Shown here: positions 10,446 through 22,344 of the stretch, piece after piece
Layout: every line of letters starts with the position of its first letter
Position numbering within the stretch: the first letter of the stretch is position 1
DNA from: Toxonevra muliebris
Lineage: Eukaryota; Arthropoda; Insecta; Diptera; Pallopteridae
Assembly (NCBI GenBank): GCA_963691655.1
Contig: OY829330.1
Coordinates: forward strand, 3,100,001-3,164,000
Direction of reading: 5' to 3'
DNA length: 64,000 bases
Notes under the pieces: model-generated
What the model was told of the DNA's origin: nothing
What the model saw: only the letters and a program-made list of their open reading frames with translations
Databases searched by the model: none
Made by a program: the position numbers and the translations under genes

Positions 10446-12478
10446 TAAAGGATATACACTTCCGGATATATTAAAATGAGCTCCAAGCTTCAAAATGGCG
10501 ACCAAAAGCCGGTAAATTCAAATAAATAGATAATATAAAAAAACAAAAACGCACACCCTCAGGTCTGTTCTGACATCCGAAGCGGAATTGCTTCAGAAAC
10601 GGAATTGAAATCCGATTCGGATTCAAAAATGTGCTCAGAATATGGAATTGAAAATTTCAAACTGAAATTAAATCCGATTCGAAGCAACGGGTGGTGGAGC
10701 GTTCACTAAATACAATTTACAACTCTGCGGAGGAAACCCTCGACAGAATTTCTGGGTTGTACAACGTTGTGCAGGGGATATCAAACAACATCCTTCGGAC
10801 TATGTGAGAAAGTGACAGTAGACATTACAACTGCCACGATGGATGATGAAGACATCCCAATAACGTCATCAAGATGGGTACGGGAAAAAAAGCGTCCCAT
10901 TGATCCACAGAAAGCGGTCAACTAAAATTGCTGCAAAAACTGTAAAGCTCATTTTCATCAATTAAAAATACTCGAATTAATAAATTTTTGCAAAAAACAC
11001 CAGTGTTTTTGGCAATCGCTTTTTCACATTTAATTCTTTCGTTTTTTCTTTGAAAATTTCTGTTTGTTTTACAAATTTACAAATCCACACGCTCTTAGCT
11101 GATCTGATTGAATCCGATTAAAGTTTCATAAAATCGGATGTCAGAACATCTACAATCGGATTAAATCCGATAGCAATTCCGAAAATCTGATTGCAGAACA
11201 CGGAACATAGGAATAAATTCCGTTTCCGAACAAAAAAAATATCTGTGCAAAAATGTAAATACAGTAGAATCGCGATACTACAAAATTTAGTGAAGTAGAA
11301 ATACCTGGGAAGTCATACTATTTTTCTTGTAGGTCTTATCGAGTAAAACAAGTGTCTGTACTTGAAATTTTCCAAACACCCCTAAAATCTTGATTTACCG
11401 TTGGGTACCTTTGGGCACTTATAAGCCTGTAACTTGGTTGATTATCAACAGATTTTCAGTTTCTTACCGGTTTTAGAAAGAAAAAAAAACTTAGACCTTT
11501 CGAATATGATATATTTTATTTAAGAAAACTTGAGAAATCTGTATGTATTTGTCCATCAAGCACAACTTTTTTCACTTTTTTGCCTTTTCTCAACTTTAAC
11601 GGTGTTTGTACACACTATTTTATAAAGGAGCTATCCTTTTTTTTTTGATTTAGAAAAAAAAATCGCTTTAATTAGCAACAATTCTATACATTTTGGTCTC
11701 CTCGCTAATTCGTATTTTTTTTTTCAATACAAGGTCTGTTTAAGCTCTTATAAATCGAAATTGGTTGTTGACAACCTCTTATAATTCGTAATACAAAACA
11801 AAATTCTATGGAACTCACCTTTTTTATGGAATTTTTTGTTTTTTCGTGGTTGATAAGATACGCGAAAAGAGCCATAAACTACAAACCCGTTAATTCGTAT
11901 TTTTCTTATTTTAACCTCGTTAATCCTGGGATTGTATATTCCAATAATCTTCGAAAATTTGAGTAAAATGGGAGATGCGGTTTCCATTTTATTTGAGTTT
12001 TCTTTAAAATAAGGATGCTGGCTGTCAATGAGTTACAAAGGTTATAGCATACAATAAATTTAATTTGAGTGAACCAGATTTTGAGGAAAAACTCGGGGGT
12101 GAAAGGGTCAAATCGGAATCTCGTTAAATCGAAAACCTATGTAATTCGTAAAAAATTGCTGGTCCCTTGCGATTACGAATTATCGGGATTCTGCTGTAAT
12201 ACGCTTTTCGAGATAAAATGTGAGAAAAATCAATTTTTCCCGCCCAATATCAATGAAAATTTTTCTCTTTGATACAACTTTTCTTTGAGTTCCATGATAG
12301 AATTCATCAGAGAACAGACTCTAAACCATTCGACAATCAAAACTATGCATTTTACAATGACAACTACGGTGTTTTTTGCAATATATTTAAATTCTATATA
12401 TTTGAATTTACCGCCTTTTGGTAGCCATTTTGAAGCTTGGAGCGTATTTTAATATATCTGGAAGTGTATATTCTTCAG
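10446..12478. mobile_element. Inverted-repeat DNA element with nested pogo-like MITE
   Basis: The arms 10446-10530 and 12394-12478 are about 85-bp inverted repeats (ATATACACTTCC.. / ..GGAAGTGTATAT), sharing GCTCCAAGCTTCAAAATGGC in the centre. Inside lies a complete TA-flanked pogo-like element (11262-12196), and a segment at 10562-11215 rich in repeats of the motif AATCCGATT with a short coding-like patch (SLNTIYNSAEETLDRISGL). I do not recognise that protein. The segment between arms may be a second nested element. Class is unassigned. Confidence 0.5.
11262..12196. mobile_element. pogo/Tigger-like MITE
   Basis: Ends are CAGTAGAATCGCGAT and its imperfect inverse (..ATCGGGATTCTGCTG), a typical pogo/Tigger terminus, and both sides are flanked by TA (11260-11261 and 12197-12198), the target duplication of this superfamily. 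The 935-bp interior has no transposase but repeated AATTCGTA motifs. It is a non-autonomous deletion derivative. Confidence 0.6.
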
Positions 12479-12673
12479 GCATAATTAAAAATTACGAGTT
12501 ATTTGTCAAAAATTAATTTATTTATCAAAAGTCACTCAAAATGTTCTATCATTTTCTTTTTAAGTCCGAGAATTTTCGGTCTAATTCAACCTCAGGAGCA
12601 ATTCTGGATTCTTATAGAGCACCCTCGAAAATATTCATATATGGATTTTAAGCTAAATCCAATAGGTTTTGAG

Positions 12674-13690
12674 TAAAGGAGCCAGATTTTTTACCCGCGA
12701 AATCAGTACATTAGACGTTGGAAATCAGTTAAAATCAGTACAGTTTTTAATGCTTTTTATTAGTAATTTCGATGTAATATGGTTTTATATATGGTATTGG
12801 TTTTTCTCTGATTTTGTGCGTTCCTTTTACGTTTTTGTAGTCAGTAAACGATATTGATCCGTATCAGTTTCCATATTTAATTTCCGAATACCATTATTAG
12901 GAGATAAATGTTGCAAAAAAAAAAAAAAACAGGAAACAAGTTTTGGTTATCTACAAAAAACAAGATAGAATCTTTAAAATTTATTAATCAAAATTAACAC
13001 AAAACACCTATACACTTCTTTCAAAGAATATAATAAAAAAAAACTAGACCCAAAATAAACGTAAAATCAAAATTTTAAAGCTTTTATGGAAACCTGGAAA
13101 CAAAGTTTTGACTCTTCTGAAGTAAAGAGGAACTTTACATGTTGTGTATTGCCAAACAGTTCGATTCTTGAATTTGTCCATTATTGCATTTAAAAGCCAA
13201 TGGCTTATAAAAAATAAGTGACAAAATTTCAAGCTAAACTAGACAATGCAGTAATAGTGGTTAGCTAGGCTAACCACCAGCTTTCTAGTAGCATATCCGC
13301 ATTAAAAAACCATATTTGATTTACTTACTGAAGTTAAATTCAGTTGTCTTTTGGCTGATTAATGAAAAAATAGCATTAAGCAGCATTAGCAGTTATTCAT
13401 TAGCAGCATTCAACATTAGCAGTTATTCAAATACTTTTTATGCAAAGAAATATTGACCGCGAAAAAACTTGAAAAATAACCAATTTTATAGTCACCTCAA
13501 AATGTAAAATTTTACCCGGGTCAATAATTTTGGCGTTGCTAACCACATAAGGTACAAGCACAAAAATTCTTAAGATATTAATTTGAAAAATATCAGTACA
13601 AAATACAAAAATCAGTACATTTTCGTACTGATTTCGAGATTTAAAAAAATCAGGACATGTACTGATCAAATCAGTAGTCTGGCTACCCTA
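12674..13690. mobile_element. hAT-type MITE with perfect 8-bp target duplication
   Basis: Flanked by GTTTTGAG on both sides (12666-12673 and 13691-13698). Termini are TAAAGGAGCCAGA and, inverted, TAGGGTAGCCAGA. Subterminal AAATCAGTAC motifs occur repeatedly at both ends. The 8-bp duplication and GCCAGA-type ends fit hAT transposons. The interior is non-coding and holds a hairpin at 13257-13277 (9-bp stem, TAG loop). Confidence 0.65.
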
Positions 13691-13698
13691 GTTTTGAG

Positions 13699-15219
13699 AG
13701 ACTTGTGAACTGTTGAATACGTAGAACTACGATTTTGAGCCTTTAAGGGATAAAGGCTGGGCAAACGGACATAATATTTTGGAAGGTGGTTTTGAAAATG
13801 AACAAAAAATAGTAAAATAAATTATTTTGCATTAGAAATGAGAAATTCGTCTAAATAAAATAGCAAACTTGATATAGAAATTATAACTTTGCAGGTCCTT
13901 ATATATTTTTAAGAGACAACAGCTGACCAAACTTTTGTAAAAAAATATATGGAAAAATAAGCAACCTTACCGTTGAACCCAGGGAATACTTTTTATTCAT
14001 AATGTAGCAAAAGCCTTTGTACCAAATTTTAAGTTTCTTTATAGGAGGGACAACAAAAACTTTCTTTGTAAGAGACTTGAGACGCTTTATTTATTTTTAC
14101 AGCCTCAAGTGGCAATCGTACTTGTGATTCACTGATTTACTACATCATTTATTTATTGTCCTTATTTATTTAGTAATAAAAAATAAAATATAATTGATAT
14201 TTTATATGCAAAATAAATTTAATAATAAATACATTATGTATGTATTTGAGCGGACTACCAAAAAAATAGTTTAAAACGTTATCACTTATTATGAAAGCTT
14301 ACCTCGAGTATTACAGCACATAAAGGGCTCTTAGAATTATTTTTGGGGGGGGGGGGGGGGGGTATTGGTGAGAAAGGCGAGTGGTTTCCTGAAATATAAC
14401 AGAAAAGTGCCGAAAATCAGTGGTTGCTCCTTACTATCAAACATGGCAAACAAAGGCAACTAACTTTACATCGCATACCAATAACGGGATGGAATATCTA
14501 CTTCAATTCTTCGTGTGTTTCTCTGAAAGTCGTTAGTCCTATTCATGATATGGTGCAAATGCAAATTTTTATTGCATATCGAATAATATAAAATTGCAAA
14601 ATTTCCTTTAAATATTTTGCCAAATCAACCACCAAGAAAGACCGGACAAACAAATAAATTGCAATAACTCACGCACAATCCCCGCTAGATACTTATAATA
14701 ATATCTGCTGATAGTCTGGGTTCCGAAACCGGATCATTATTCTCTTAAAACCTCCCTATAAATCCTGTCGAAAATTTCCATTTTATGCCCTCTACCACTT
14801 TAAATCGATTATTTAATTAAAATGTATATTAAAAACTTTTAAAAAAGCAAAAATGTTATACATATATTTAATTCATAAAATAGCGCAGAATATCAATTTT
14901 TCAGATATTTAGAATATCGTTCACGACTTTTTTAAACCCACAAAACCCACCCTCTGCGTACGCGTCTGATTACAGCACAAAAAGTCGTACACTGCCAAAC
15001 TTTTCCAACTTTTCCTAGGTAAGATTTACAAATAAGTTGTAAGATTTTACATTTTTTTCTATAGGGGATGACCCGGTCTAAAGTATATTCGTGTACGTAT
15101 TTCCCTTTCATATTATAACAACGTTAGACATTATATATCGTAGTTTAAAGAAAAAAAAGCTTTGGTTTAGAAAAAATATGAAGAAACAAATTATTTTTAA
15201 ATAATAACATTTGCATATA
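13699..15219. other. Unassigned AT-rich DNA with a G-tract
   Basis: No gene and no repeat shared within the window. Contains an 18-base G homopolymer at 14345-14362. The part near 15220 is presumably the 3' UTR of the transporter gene on the minus strand. I see no clear AATAAA close to the stop. Confidence 0.45.
14345..14362. repeat. Homopolymeric G tract (18 G)
   Basis: Eighteen consecutive G residues in a very AT-rich setting. Such tracts can form G-quadruplexes and are length-unstable. They are also a common site of sequencing error. Confidence 0.8.
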
Positions 15220-15414
15220 CTAATTGTCCTTCGGAATGGCTTCTTCAGTTTGTTTCTTAAGAATTTGACTTTCTTCTGATGATCCATCTGTACGGGGTTG
15301 TGCATAATTCCATTTTTGTATCTTAGCAGTTCCATATAATTGAAAAACAATATATGTTACAATAGCAATAACCGCTGAAACGGCAAACACAGTACGCCAT
15401 TGTTCAATTGAATT
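15220..15414 (-). CDS. SLC17-type transporter, last coding exon
   Basis: Encodes 64 residues and a stop: NSIEQWRTVFAVSAVIAIVT begins it, continuing through one hydrophobic helix and a hydrophilic cytosolic tail ending EEAIPKDN. It is preceded on the minus strand by an acceptor (TTTTTCAG) and joins in phase 0 to the donor of the exon at 29331. Together these read ..GMIVSNE|NSIEQWRTVF.., the usual last-helix junction of SLC17 proteins. The separating intron is about 13.9 kb and packed with transposons. Stop codon at 15220-15222. Confidence 0.8.
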   Translation of the reverse strand, partial: NSIEQWRTVFAVSAVIAIVTYIVFQLYGTAKIQKWNYAQPRTDGSSEESQILKKQTEEAIPKDN

Positions 15415-15803
15415 CTGAAAAATAAATTAATAACAATTACAATCAATATAAAATATTTTCACATTTTACACAGCTCTTCAGCTATGTTCATGCACAAAAT
15501 ATAAGTTTTTGAGACACGTTCTCATAATGTGAATTAATGAAACCTTTTATTTTAAGATAAAGATATTGAATATCTTTAAGTGCTATGGCCAACATATAAA
15601 CATCTTGAATAGTTCACGATACATTGTGGTACTCCTACGCTAAAACAAATTAATGATTCATAATCTGTGTTAAAATAAATCGATTGAGAAGTTATTGGGA
15701 TACTGTGTAACTTTTTCCCTATAACAGATAACACTAGAGAAAAAAATTTCGTCAAAAACCTCATACATTCATGGCGTATAAGGTTTTTGGCAATCTTAAT
15801 ATT

Positions 15804-16080
15804 ATCGCCGTAGCCTAGTGTGTTGTGTGTGCGTAGTTAATGTGTTGGACTGCCAGGCAATGCTGGGCACATGCTCAAAAATCGAAAAATAGAATATACA
15901 CATTTTTGTATACGGCCCCCACCTCTTGGTTGGCAATGGGAAATCTCCAAGAATAAAAATTGCCTATGAAAAGCTTTTCACTTCGCCATTCGGATTCGGC
16001 ATAACTGTACGCCCCTTCCATTCGTGTATAAATAAAAGTCACACATGGACTGTTGTGCCATAATAGTAGTAGTACTACCA
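15804..16080 (+). mobile_element. tRNA-derived SINE inside the SLC17 intron
   Basis: The head CGCCGTAGCCTAGTGTG is an A-box-like start shared with the 4783 copy. The B box is degenerate. The body contains CACCTCTTGGTTGGCAAT and TTCACTTCGCCATTCGGATT, found also at 4860-4960 and in part at 47233-47400. It ends near a short tri-nucleotide (AGT)n run at about 16065. Confidence 0.5.
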
Positions 16081-16947
16081 CCATTATTTTGATTTAAAGT
16101 TGAAAAATTTAGTCTTAAATTTTTTTAAAAGGTTTAAGGTTTTTTCCAGAGCCGAAAATAACTATCATTTTTAATTTTTCACCTCAAAAAGTCACACAGA
16201 AAAAATATCCGTGGGGGATCTTCAAGTGTACGGTTGTGATCCTCATGGACTAAATTTCACTAATATCGTATGACTTTTAAATTTATTATTTATATCGTAA
16301 TAAAACGGTAAATTATTGACTTTTATGATTTTTTCAAAAAATAATAGTTATATTTGACTTTTATTTTGTTGGGCAAAAAAAAAAAAAACGGTCATTTTAT
16401 GACTTTAATTTTGTTGGCTAAATCGAACCAGTTATTTTATGAATTTTATTTTTTTGGACAAAAATAAATGGTCAACCCTATTTGCGTTCGCTTGCAAATT
16501 AAAAAAAATTATGTCATTCGATTCAGCTCATTCACCTCATCATTATAGGTAAAAAAAAAATTTTAATTTTGAAATTCCGAAACAACTGCTGCGATGACAA
16601 AACAATTGAGTAGGTATAAAAATAGATATGCTATGGGGTATGATATATGAAAGTAAAGTAAATTAAAAAAGTTCTCATACCATGAGAAAGGTCTCTTCGT
16701 GCACTTTTCAAAAATGTATTGCACTTTGTATGGCCGATGTCTAGAGAGGAAGTTATGGCCAATTTTGTACTCCAGTTCGCACCCATATACTATGTACACA
16801 TGAGCAAAGGTCATGTAATAGAATGCAGAGGATCTCAATGTATTGCATACCGTTAAAAAGCTCTCAACGAGTACTTTTCAAAAATATATAACACCATCTA
16901 TCTCCGGTGTTACATTTATTAGTTATAAGCCAAGCAATATGAAAAAA

Positions 16948-18700
16948 CAATGGATGTGTGCAAGGCACGCAATATATTTGATTTGTAAACAGTTAAGCCA
17001 ACTGAATGCCATATACATAAGCTCACATATGTATAACCATATATAGGGATTTGATGTATAATCTATATGCTAGGTAAATAATTCAAATTAAAACAATTCT
17101 TTTATAAACTTAAAAATTTATTATATATCATTATCTTTTATATATACATAATAGCCCAATTCACTATAAATTGCAAATTTTTATTCCATATCGCATATAT
17201 TTGTTGTTGTGATAGCAAAAATATTTTGCAATTGCTCCAAATCATAGTTGCATTATTTTTCTTTTACTCAATGCATTGAGCACAATATGTTCGCAAATAC
17301 GCAGCTGTAATTGCATCTTTTTTTCCGCGCTTTAAGGTTTTTCTTTCTGTCGATTTGAAATTTTATTAGATGTGAAAATTTTACATAACGTCGCCTGAGA
17401 ATTGATTTGGCATATAGGTATATGAATTTGTACACACATATTCCAAATCAATCGACGATAACTGCTTTCCGCATCAAACCTTAGAAAGGCAACAGAGGTG
17501 ACCAGTCACCCCACTACTTTTTAAAAGCACCACAAAGAGATTTGTCTTAACTGCATTTATTGAAGTAAATAAGTGATTTTATAATAAATAAGTTTGATTT
17601 TTTCTGTTTAACATATTTGCTATTTACATACATAAAAAAGTGTTGCCTTTCTAAGGTTAATGCACAAAGCAAAATTTTTATAATAACGTGGTTTGCTATC
17701 ATTATCACTACATTTTTCTATATTTTAAAAAATATTTAATTTTATGGTATAAACACAACCAAAGCAGCCGGCCTCAGCTTCAACATCAAACACACAGAAT
17801 TTTATGAATTTGTATGGGAACAAATTTCTGAGGCTAGCTGCCGCCTCAACGACGCTACACTAGATTCTATTCAAATTTTCTCAACTTCACAATGTTTTCT
17901 CTCTTGTGAGAGGGGAAGCATTGCCATATTTTTCAAAAAAAGCCAAGTGCTGCCAAGTTTTAGTACAAAAATATATGTATTTTTTTCGAGTTTTCTTTTA
18001 GTTTCTTAATTCTTTTGATGATTTTTGCACAAATAAACGATGTAAATAATTTTAATTTATACAAAAATTTTTTCAAATTACAGAATATTGAAGTTTTCCT
18101 TTTATTTTTTGATAATTGATAACGTAAATAAAAAAAAAACTAAGCTGTTAAAACAATAATCAAATCCAACTGCTTTTGTTTTGTTTTTGTTTTACATATT
18201 CTTGACGCTAGAGGTTGACGCTCTTATTGTGTTTATTCTCTCAGAGGAAGTAAGCGGTTAGAGGCCGGCTGCTTTGGGTGTGTTTATTACATTAATCCAA
18301 TCTAACTAATCGAATGCAAAGCCTATCAAATGCCTGTGTTTGCTACGGCGACTTCTTTGCTTGTATGGTATAGTCGATCTCCACACGTTTAACACCAACA
18401 AATAATTCTGCCACGAATAAATGTACACACACATTTTGTTTTCGTATGTACATATATGTCTGAGTAAATTGATCGCAACATAAACAAACAAACTCCGCTC
18501 GTATTCTAATTTTTCCCTCTCTTCTTCTCTTCTCTCTACTTTTTGTTGCTTAGAGTAGCACAGTCATGCCGCGCAGTAGTGTGAGCGAGAGGGAAACTGG
18601 ACGTTACAGCTATCTTACATCTTACGTTATAGTTATTCTTACATTTCACACATTTGAAATTTTGCCCATACCGTGAGCTAAAATGTTTACATATAAAAAA
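16948..18700 (+). mobile_element. Foldback repeat K, copy 1, inserted in the hAT left arm
   Basis: Member of a multi-copy repeat (K) found five times in this window. Left end near CAATGGATGTGTGCAAGG; right end ..GCTAAAATGTTTACA. Other copies show subterminal inverted motifs GATGTGTAAACA/TGTTTACACATC. Internally it has paired motifs CCTTAGAAAGGCAACA and TGTTGCCTTTCTAAGG (about 17480 and 17645), a GGTGACCAGTCACC palindrome at about 17497, and the nested MITE M at 17745-18291. No open frame resembles a known protein. Autonomous partner unknown. Confidence 0.55.
17745..18291. mobile_element. MITE M (547 bp, TTA target) inside K1
   Basis: Inverted ends TGGTATAAACACAACC and TGTAATAAACACACCC continue into AAAGCAGCCGGCCTC. 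It is flanked by TTA on both sides. K copies at 26836, 35706 and 49299 lack it and show the empty site (ATTTTAATCC), so the boundaries are certain. A 3-bp TTA duplication is compatible with PIF/Harbinger, but the termini are not diagnostic. Non-coding. Confidence 0.65.
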
Positions 18701-18763
18701 AATAAAATTGCAAAAACTAGATGAGCTACTCCGAAAAGCGTGATCTAAAACCTAGCGTTTGTA

Positions 18764-18904
18764 CTGCATGCTGTCCCTGCAACGCAAATGAGCGTGGAGA
18801 GGTCTTTTTCTACTCTACAACTAATTATGGAGGACTTAAGACACAATTTGTCAGAAGATAAATTAGCTACCATAATAATGGTTAAATTAAATTCTGATAT
18901 TTAA
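18764..18904 (+). pseudogene. hAT transposase C-terminal dimerisation domain (fragment)
   Basis: Forty-six residues followed by a stop: LHAVPATQMSVERSFSTLQL.., then IMEDLRHNLSEDKLATII.., ending KLNSDI. This is the hATC signature (P.TS..ER.FS..., then LR..L....L..++.+K.N). The remainder of the transposase, including the DDE residues, is absent, replaced in part by the inserted K1. It identifies the surrounding long-arm element as hAT. Confidence 0.75.
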
Positions 18905-19601
18905 TTTTGGAAATTATTTTAGAAATTCTTTTTATTTTAAATTTAGAAATCTATTTTCATTTTAATTTACTATTTTAATTTTAAAGAAATAACCAATATC
19001 TGGAAGATGGGATGAATTTGAAAATTCGTAAAAAAAAAAGGGGCAATGGTCATTTTAGGAGCTACGGGTGGCCTTCGGTTTAATTGTATCAATGGGTACG
19101 CCATTTGCTTTAGAGGCTTATTTTACATAGGTATACATATCTGAAATTCCTTTATGTGCAAATTAAATTTTTTTTCATACGAGATCCCAAACCTATTGTA
19201 AAATATTCTTTTAGATCACGCTTTTCGGAGTAGCTCATCCAGTTTTCGCAAATTTTTTTTTTCATATTGTTTGACTTATAACTAATAAATGTAACACCGG
19301 AGATAGATGGTGTTATATATTTTTGAAAAGTACTCGTTGAGAGCTTTTTAACGGTATGCAATACATTGAGATCCTCTGCATTCTATTACATGACCTTTGC
19401 TCATGTGTACATAGTATATGGGTGCGAACTAGAGTACAAAATTGGCCATAACTTCCTCTCTAGACATCGGCCATACAAAGTGCAATACATTTTTGAAAAG
19501 TGCACGAAGAGACCTTTCTCATGGTATAAGAACTTTTTTAATTTACTTTACTTTCATATATCATACCCCATAGCATATCTATTTTTATACCTACTTAATT
19601 G

Positions 19602-22344
19602 TCAACACCAACAGCCTGCAACATCATCCGGGCCACCAGCGAGGACCTTTTCGAGTTTAGCAACGACACGCACACAGCAAAGCTGCAATATGGGCACTAG
19701 TTGGTAAGGTATACCAACGTAGAGCACTAGTGGCTAACATAGGTTTTACCTGGGTAAGGTTCGAGGGGATTTTCTTCTTCTCGTGCTACGCCCCTCCGAG
19801 TATGGATATTAACCAATACGAGCGGATGCTGACGGAGCTGGTTGCAGAGGCCCGAGATAAGTTCCCAGTACTTATTGCTGGCGACTTTAATGCAAAGTCG
19901 ACAACATGGGGGAGCAAACATACGAACAGACGGGGTAGGCTTCTCCTTGAATGCTTTGCAACGTTGAATGATGGCCAGCACACTTGAAGCTGGTAAAAAG
20001 CAATCAGCGGTGGACCTCACATTCGCGCACGCATCGATCGCGCGCAACGCCACATGGAGCGTGGGAGATTTCTACACGCACAGTGATCATCGAGCAATTG
20101 TTATTGAGCTTCGTGTAATCAACCGCAGGCTGAGGATACCAGTGGCGCAAACTAAAGGATGGAAACAACGGTGCTTCGATGCTGAAGTTTTCCTGTTGGC
20201 GTGGAACGAGGTACACCTGACGACGTAGCAAAAAATATGGCGACAAACATCAGACGACGACTAAGCACAGCATGTGACGCAGCAATGCCAAGAAGAACCC
20301 GTGCACCAATCAGGAAGCCAGTTTACTGGTGGAATGAAAATATTGCAAAATGTAGAAGCCGCTGCCACCAGGCGCGTAGAAAAGCACAACGTGCGCAAAA
20401 CCTTCCAACGTGGTTGGCGTTGCACCATACACTGCCATTAGAGCAGATCCTGTGACCTTCGCCAAAATGTACACTGCGTGCCTAAAAGAAGGAGTGTTTC
20501 CTAGCTTCTGGAAGAGTCAAAGATTGGTGCTACTACTGAAACCAGGGAAAAAACCCGACCATCCATCAGCGTACCGTCCGCTCTGTATGCTTGATTCGTT
20601 GGGTAAAATTCTTGAGAGCATTATTGTGAACAGTACAGGAGACGCTCAAGAGGCCTGGTGGTCTCTCCACACAGCAATTCGGATTCCGTCGTAAGAAATC
20701 CACCATCGATGCTATCCAGATGGTTATGCAAATAGCGCGCGATGCGACAAGCGGTGAAAGGTGCAGAGGCGGCGACAAGCAATATTGCTCAGTTGTAACA
20801 CTGGATATCAAAAATGCGTTCAATTCAGCGAGTTGGTAGCGTATCATGCAGGCGGTCAACAGTTTTGGTGTTCCGGGATACCTACAGAAAATCATCTCGA
20901 ACTACTTTGAGGACAGAGTGTTGCTATACGACACCGATGATGGTGTAAAGCGCTACCTCGTCTCCCGAGGGGTTCCACAGGGTTCCGTACTTGGGCCAAC
21001 ACTGTGGAACGTGATGTACAATGGTGTGTTGGAGATTGAGCTCCCCATAGGTGCCACATTGGTTGGATATGCTGATGATATCGCACTGGTGGTGGTAGCG
21101 AAGCATATTCACACACTGGAGAAGACCTGCAGCGATGCAATAGCGAGCATAGTGAGATCGCTACAAAGGGCGCATTTGGAGTTGGCAGAACAGAAGACAG
21201 AAGCAGTTCTCTTGAGTTCAAGGAAGATACGCGAGGTGTTCAAATTTAGAGTGGGAGATCATGAGATCGTCTCTCAACCCTACCTGCGGTATCTTGGTGT
21301 ATTGATAGACGCCAGAATGACTTTTAAAGATCAGTTACTGGCCTTTGAGGCTTTTTCACTAAGCCTCAAAGGTTAATTGTGCACTGTCCCGCATTATGTC
21401 CAACATCGGAGGGCCACGCTCAAGCAGACGAAAACTCCTGGCCCGAGTCACAAGTTCAATTCTGCTGTATGCGGCGCCAGTATGGGCGAATGCAACGCAA
21501 ACTGCATCGTATATATCCGGGATGCGGGCGACCTATCGCTGCAGCGCACTTAGAGTTGCTAGTGGATTCCGCACAGTGTCGGATGAAGCAATCGGTGTGA
21601 TTGCAGGTATGATACCGATAGACATACTGGCGTGTGAATGCCAAAACATCTATGTGGCAGGTTCCAAGGCGTCTAAAGTAGAGGAGCGACAACGGAGTAT
21701 ACAAGAGTGGCAGCGACATTGGGATATAGCTTGCAAAGGAAGGTGGACATATGCGCTCATACCAGACATTGGGAGTTGGATAACCCGCCGGCATGGTGAA
21801 ATCGATTTTCACTTGACGCAACTGCTTAGTGGACATGGTTGCTTTAAGCAATACCTTCACCGCTTTAAGCATGAGGAGGATCCGAGTTGCCCCAACTGTC
21901 CAGCAGATATGGAGGACGCGCGGCATATACTGTTATATTGCCCACGTTTCAACGTTGAGCGTGAGGAGATAACCGAAGCCTTTGGAGAAGCTCCCACATT
22001 GGCTAACATTACGACGCATATGTGCCACACAGCCCATAAGTGGCAAGCAGTCAAGAGAGCCGCAGCAAAGATGATGTCTGCGCTTCGACGCACTGAACGC
22101 GTTCGCAACATGGAACGCATCCAATTGAGCAATGCAGATAACCCCTAAGACGGATAACTTGACATACCAAAGAAACTGACGCTTGAGCAGTAGTGCTCTG
22201 ACGGCCTCCCGACGAAATACTTAACGGTGGTTCCGGGAGGACCTACCGTCCGGACATGTGAGGTGATTTTGGTGAGTGGAAGTCTCACACTGACTGAGGC
22301 TTTCAATGCTTTCCTCCTCCAAAAAAAAAAAAAAAAAAAAAAAA
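19602..22344 (+). mobile_element. R1-clade non-LTR retrotransposon, 5'-truncated, with poly(A) tail
   Basis: Bounded by target duplication CCTACTTAATTG (19590-19601) and CCTACTCAATTG (22345-22356), and ending in a pure A run at 22321-22344. It begins inside the endonuclease and runs through RT to a Cys/His tail. The pre-insertion sequence is preserved in the hAT left arm (about 16610), confirming that the element landed in the right arm. Confidence 0.8.
19730..22148 (+). pseudogene. R1-type EN/RT polyprotein remnant
   Basis: Fragments in order: endonuclease (FFSCYAPPSMDINQYERML, VLIAGDFNAKSTTWGS, then YTHSDHRAIVIEL), linker (RKPVYWWNENIAKCRSRCHQ), RT (VFPSFWKSQRLVLLLKPGK, SAYRPLCMLDSLGKILE), motif A (SVVTLDIKNAFNSASW), motif B (GVPQGSVLGPTLWNVMYNGV), catalytic VGYADDIALVV at about 21066, thumb, and a tail with HGCFKQYLHRFKHEEDPSCP and LLYCPRFNVEREE, the Cys/His motif of R1-clade proteins. 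Frameshifts near 19985, 20228, 20450, 20690 and 21375, plus a deletion before 20450, inactivate it. The 3' open stretch 21396-22148 is long and intact. Confidence 0.75.

Noticed and set aside
16563..16838. A 91-codon minus-strand open frame, repeated on the plus strand at 19366-19600
   Set aside because: The frames are mirror images produced by the inverted arms of one hAT element, are not conserved coding sequence by codon character, and match no family.
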